From Candidatus Bathyarchaeota archaeon (GTDB taxonomy: Archaea; Thermoproteota; Bathyarchaeia; Bathyarchaeales; Bathycorpusculaceae): DNA of 32,522 nucleotides. The translations under genes and the position numbers were made by a program. The stretch covers positions 1-32,522 of the forward strand of contig JAOAIV010000005.1 of NCBI GenBank assembly GCA_026414525.1, given 5' to 3'. The stretch's first letter is position 1. Every line of letters starts with the position of its first letter. Under the pieces are notes generated by a model. It was not told the DNA's origin and did not search any database. It saw only the letters and a list, made by a program, of their open reading frames with translations. Shown here piece by piece: positions 31,381 through 32,522 of this stretch.

Positions 31381-32522
31381 TCAAGTATTGTTCTTGAGTA
31401 GTGCTATTACGTCTGGAAAGTCTATGCCAAGCGCTTTTACCTTTTCTAGGGTAGGTACGCCGTTGGGTGTCCAGCCACGTCGTTTGTAAACTGCATCCTT
31501 CAGCTTCTCATACTCCGCCTCGCGGTGCTTCCTCAGCAAGGCAATTTTCTCCTCTGTTGACTTACCCACCGGGTCTATGCCAAGCTTTTCCTTAAGCTGC
31601 TTATCATAGCGTTCTCTGCGGCTTTCATATTCCTCCTTCGTGACTGGGCCAACTGCGCGGTAAGGTATGGTGTCGTGCTCACGTGTGCCGTAGCCCATGC
31701 GCAGGGTGAAGCTGCGCTGGAAATTGTCAACCCGCTCGTTCATAAGTATTAAATCGTCCACAGTCACTTTCTTGCCTGTTACCGCATAGAATAGTTTGGC
31801 GTAGTTCTCCACGTGCGCCATGACTTTGGCTGGCTCCTTCGTCTGTTTATTGTTTTCCGGCACGACATCGTTCCAGGGCAGTTTGCATAGGCCGTTAAGC
31901 CCGAACCATGTGCGCCACATGGGGAACCAATGCAGGCTTTCGGCTTTCTGCTCGAACGTGGGCATTAAGTTGTGAACCATGTCTAGGAAGATCAGCCACG
32001 CCTCGTCGTGCTGGGGGCCCTTAAGCGCCAGCCCGTAGCCGCCCTGCTGCGCCAGCGACTCCTTCGTAACGTATTCTGAAAACTCTAAGCCCTTTGCTTC
32101 CATGCCTATGTCGTTCATAACTGCGGGATCGGCGCTGTATTTCTCCGCGAAAATCTTCTTCATCCGCCTTATGCCCTGCCCAACGATGATGCCGAAGCCT
32201 TCGCCACGCGCCATCTGATGCACAAGCTCAAGCGCCGCAGCCTTGTTGCCGAACCGCAAATCTAAGCCGCCTGTGGCTTCCTTGCTGATCAAGCCCATTT
32301 CATAGCATTCCATGGCGAATGCTGTGGCGGTGCCCACGCTAATGGTGTCCAAGCCGTAAATGTCGCAGTAGAAGTTCATTTCGATAACGTGATCTACATC
32401 GAAGATGCCGCAGTTGCTGCCCACAGCCGCAGCCGTCTCATACTCTGGGCCAGTGACGAATACCTTCTGACCCTTGTACGGACCAGTTTTCAACTCGAAG
32501 TCCTTAACCACATGTGCGCAAG
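31381..32522 (-). CDS. aor: Tungsten-type aldehyde:ferredoxin oxidoreductase, 5' end beyond window
   Basis: The C-terminal 380 or so residues of an AOR-family enzyme, open to the right edge. These enzymes oxidise aldehydes to acids with ferredoxin, using a tungsten bis-pterin cofactor and one 4Fe-4S cluster. The fragment starts in CAHVVKDFE, where the Cys is likely the last of the CxxCxxxC cluster motif. It continues with GPEYETAAAVGSNCGIFDVD, YGLDTISVGTATAFAMECYE and the distal cluster Cys in GLNGLCKLPW. RMGYGTREHDTIPYRAVGPV and the long charged tail KSTEEKIALLRKHREAEYEK follow. A GTG at 32511 is internal, not the start, since homology continues to the window edge. Which aldehyde is used cannot be read from sequence. 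Confidence 0.92.
   Translation of the reverse strand, partial: CAHVVKDFELKTGPYKGQKVFVTGPEYETAAAVGSNCGIFDVDHVIEMNFYCDIYGLDTISVGTATAFAMECYEMGLISKEATGGLDLRFGNKAAALELVHQMARGEGFGIIVGQGIRRMKKIFAEKYSADPAVMNDIGMEAKGLEFSEYVTKESLAQQGGYGLALKGPQHDEAWLIFLDMVHNLMPTFEQKAESLHWFPMWRTWFGLNGLCKLPWNDVVPENNKQTKEPAKVMAHVENYAKLFYAVTGKKVTVDDLILMNERVDNFQRSFTLRMGYGTREHDTIPYRAVGPVTKEEYESRRERYDKQLKEKLGIDPVGKSTEEKIALLRKHREAEYEKLKDAVYKRRGWTPNGVPTLEKVKALGIDFPDVIALLKNNT

Noticed and set aside
1-32522. tRNA, rRNA, SRP RNA, RNase P RNA, CRISPR array, insertion sequence, integrase or attachment sites
   Set aside because: By eye, none of the gaps shows T-arm or anticodon-arm motifs, conserved RNA cores, evenly spaced repeats or transposase motifs. 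A covariance-model search would be needed to exclude short RNAs.

Overview
The window reads as archaeal chromosome, most likely a Bathyarchaeia-like member of the Thermoproteota. The grounds are archaeal DnaG-type primase, family B DNA polymerase, a TrmB-family regulator, Mvh-type [NiFe] hydrogenase subunits, a tungsten-type aldehyde:ferredoxin oxidoreductase, CheC/CheD-rich chemotaxis genes, and TATA boxes 25-40 bases ahead of many starts. TTG starts are frequent. The lineage is inferred from gene families; no rRNA or tRNA gene was seen.

Layout. 1-2345 (minus) is most of a secreted beta-propeller protein cut by the left edge. 2623-2979 is a small DUF5658-like membrane protein, followed by a decayed HExxH metallopeptidase gene (about 3012-3388). 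3527-6499 (minus) is a compact hydrogenase operon: small subunit, large subunit, maturation protease. 6797-12967 (minus) is a chemotaxis operon in the order cheY, cheD, cheC, cheC, cheR, cheA, then an unknown 115-residue protein. It lacks cheB, cheW and a receptor. A coiled-coil gene is divergent from cheY. 13774-17219 holds a membrane-anchored secreted protein and a two-gene ABC importer (ATPase plus fused double permease, no binding protein). 17435-17835 is a frameshifted VOC/glyoxalase gene. RNase HI follows, then class II fructose-bisphosphate aldolase and malic enzyme. 21068-25419 holds small genes: a membrane-anchored helix-hairpin-helix protein, a likely winged-helix protein, a GNAT acetyltransferase, a flippase-like membrane protein, a TrmB-type regulator and a lone HEYLH protein. 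25488-30943 carries CTP synthase, DnaG and PolB. The right edge cuts an aldehyde:ferredoxin oxidoreductase.

Together the genes suggest an anaerobe using ferredoxin-linked aldehyde oxidation, hydrogen metabolism and central carbon conversion at the fructose-bisphosphate and malate nodes, with chemosensory control. The most notable observations are: dnaG has no ATG/GTG/TTG start ahead of its conserved N-terminal domain, but has an ACG seven bases after a perfect Shine-Dalgarno sequence; PolB keeps its polymerase motifs but has lost the acidic residues of exonuclease motifs I and II; a 35-base identity links the beta-propeller gene to a gene-free stretch 24.5 kb away, with only synonymous-type changes in the codons just beyond it; and two genes are broken by frameshifts.
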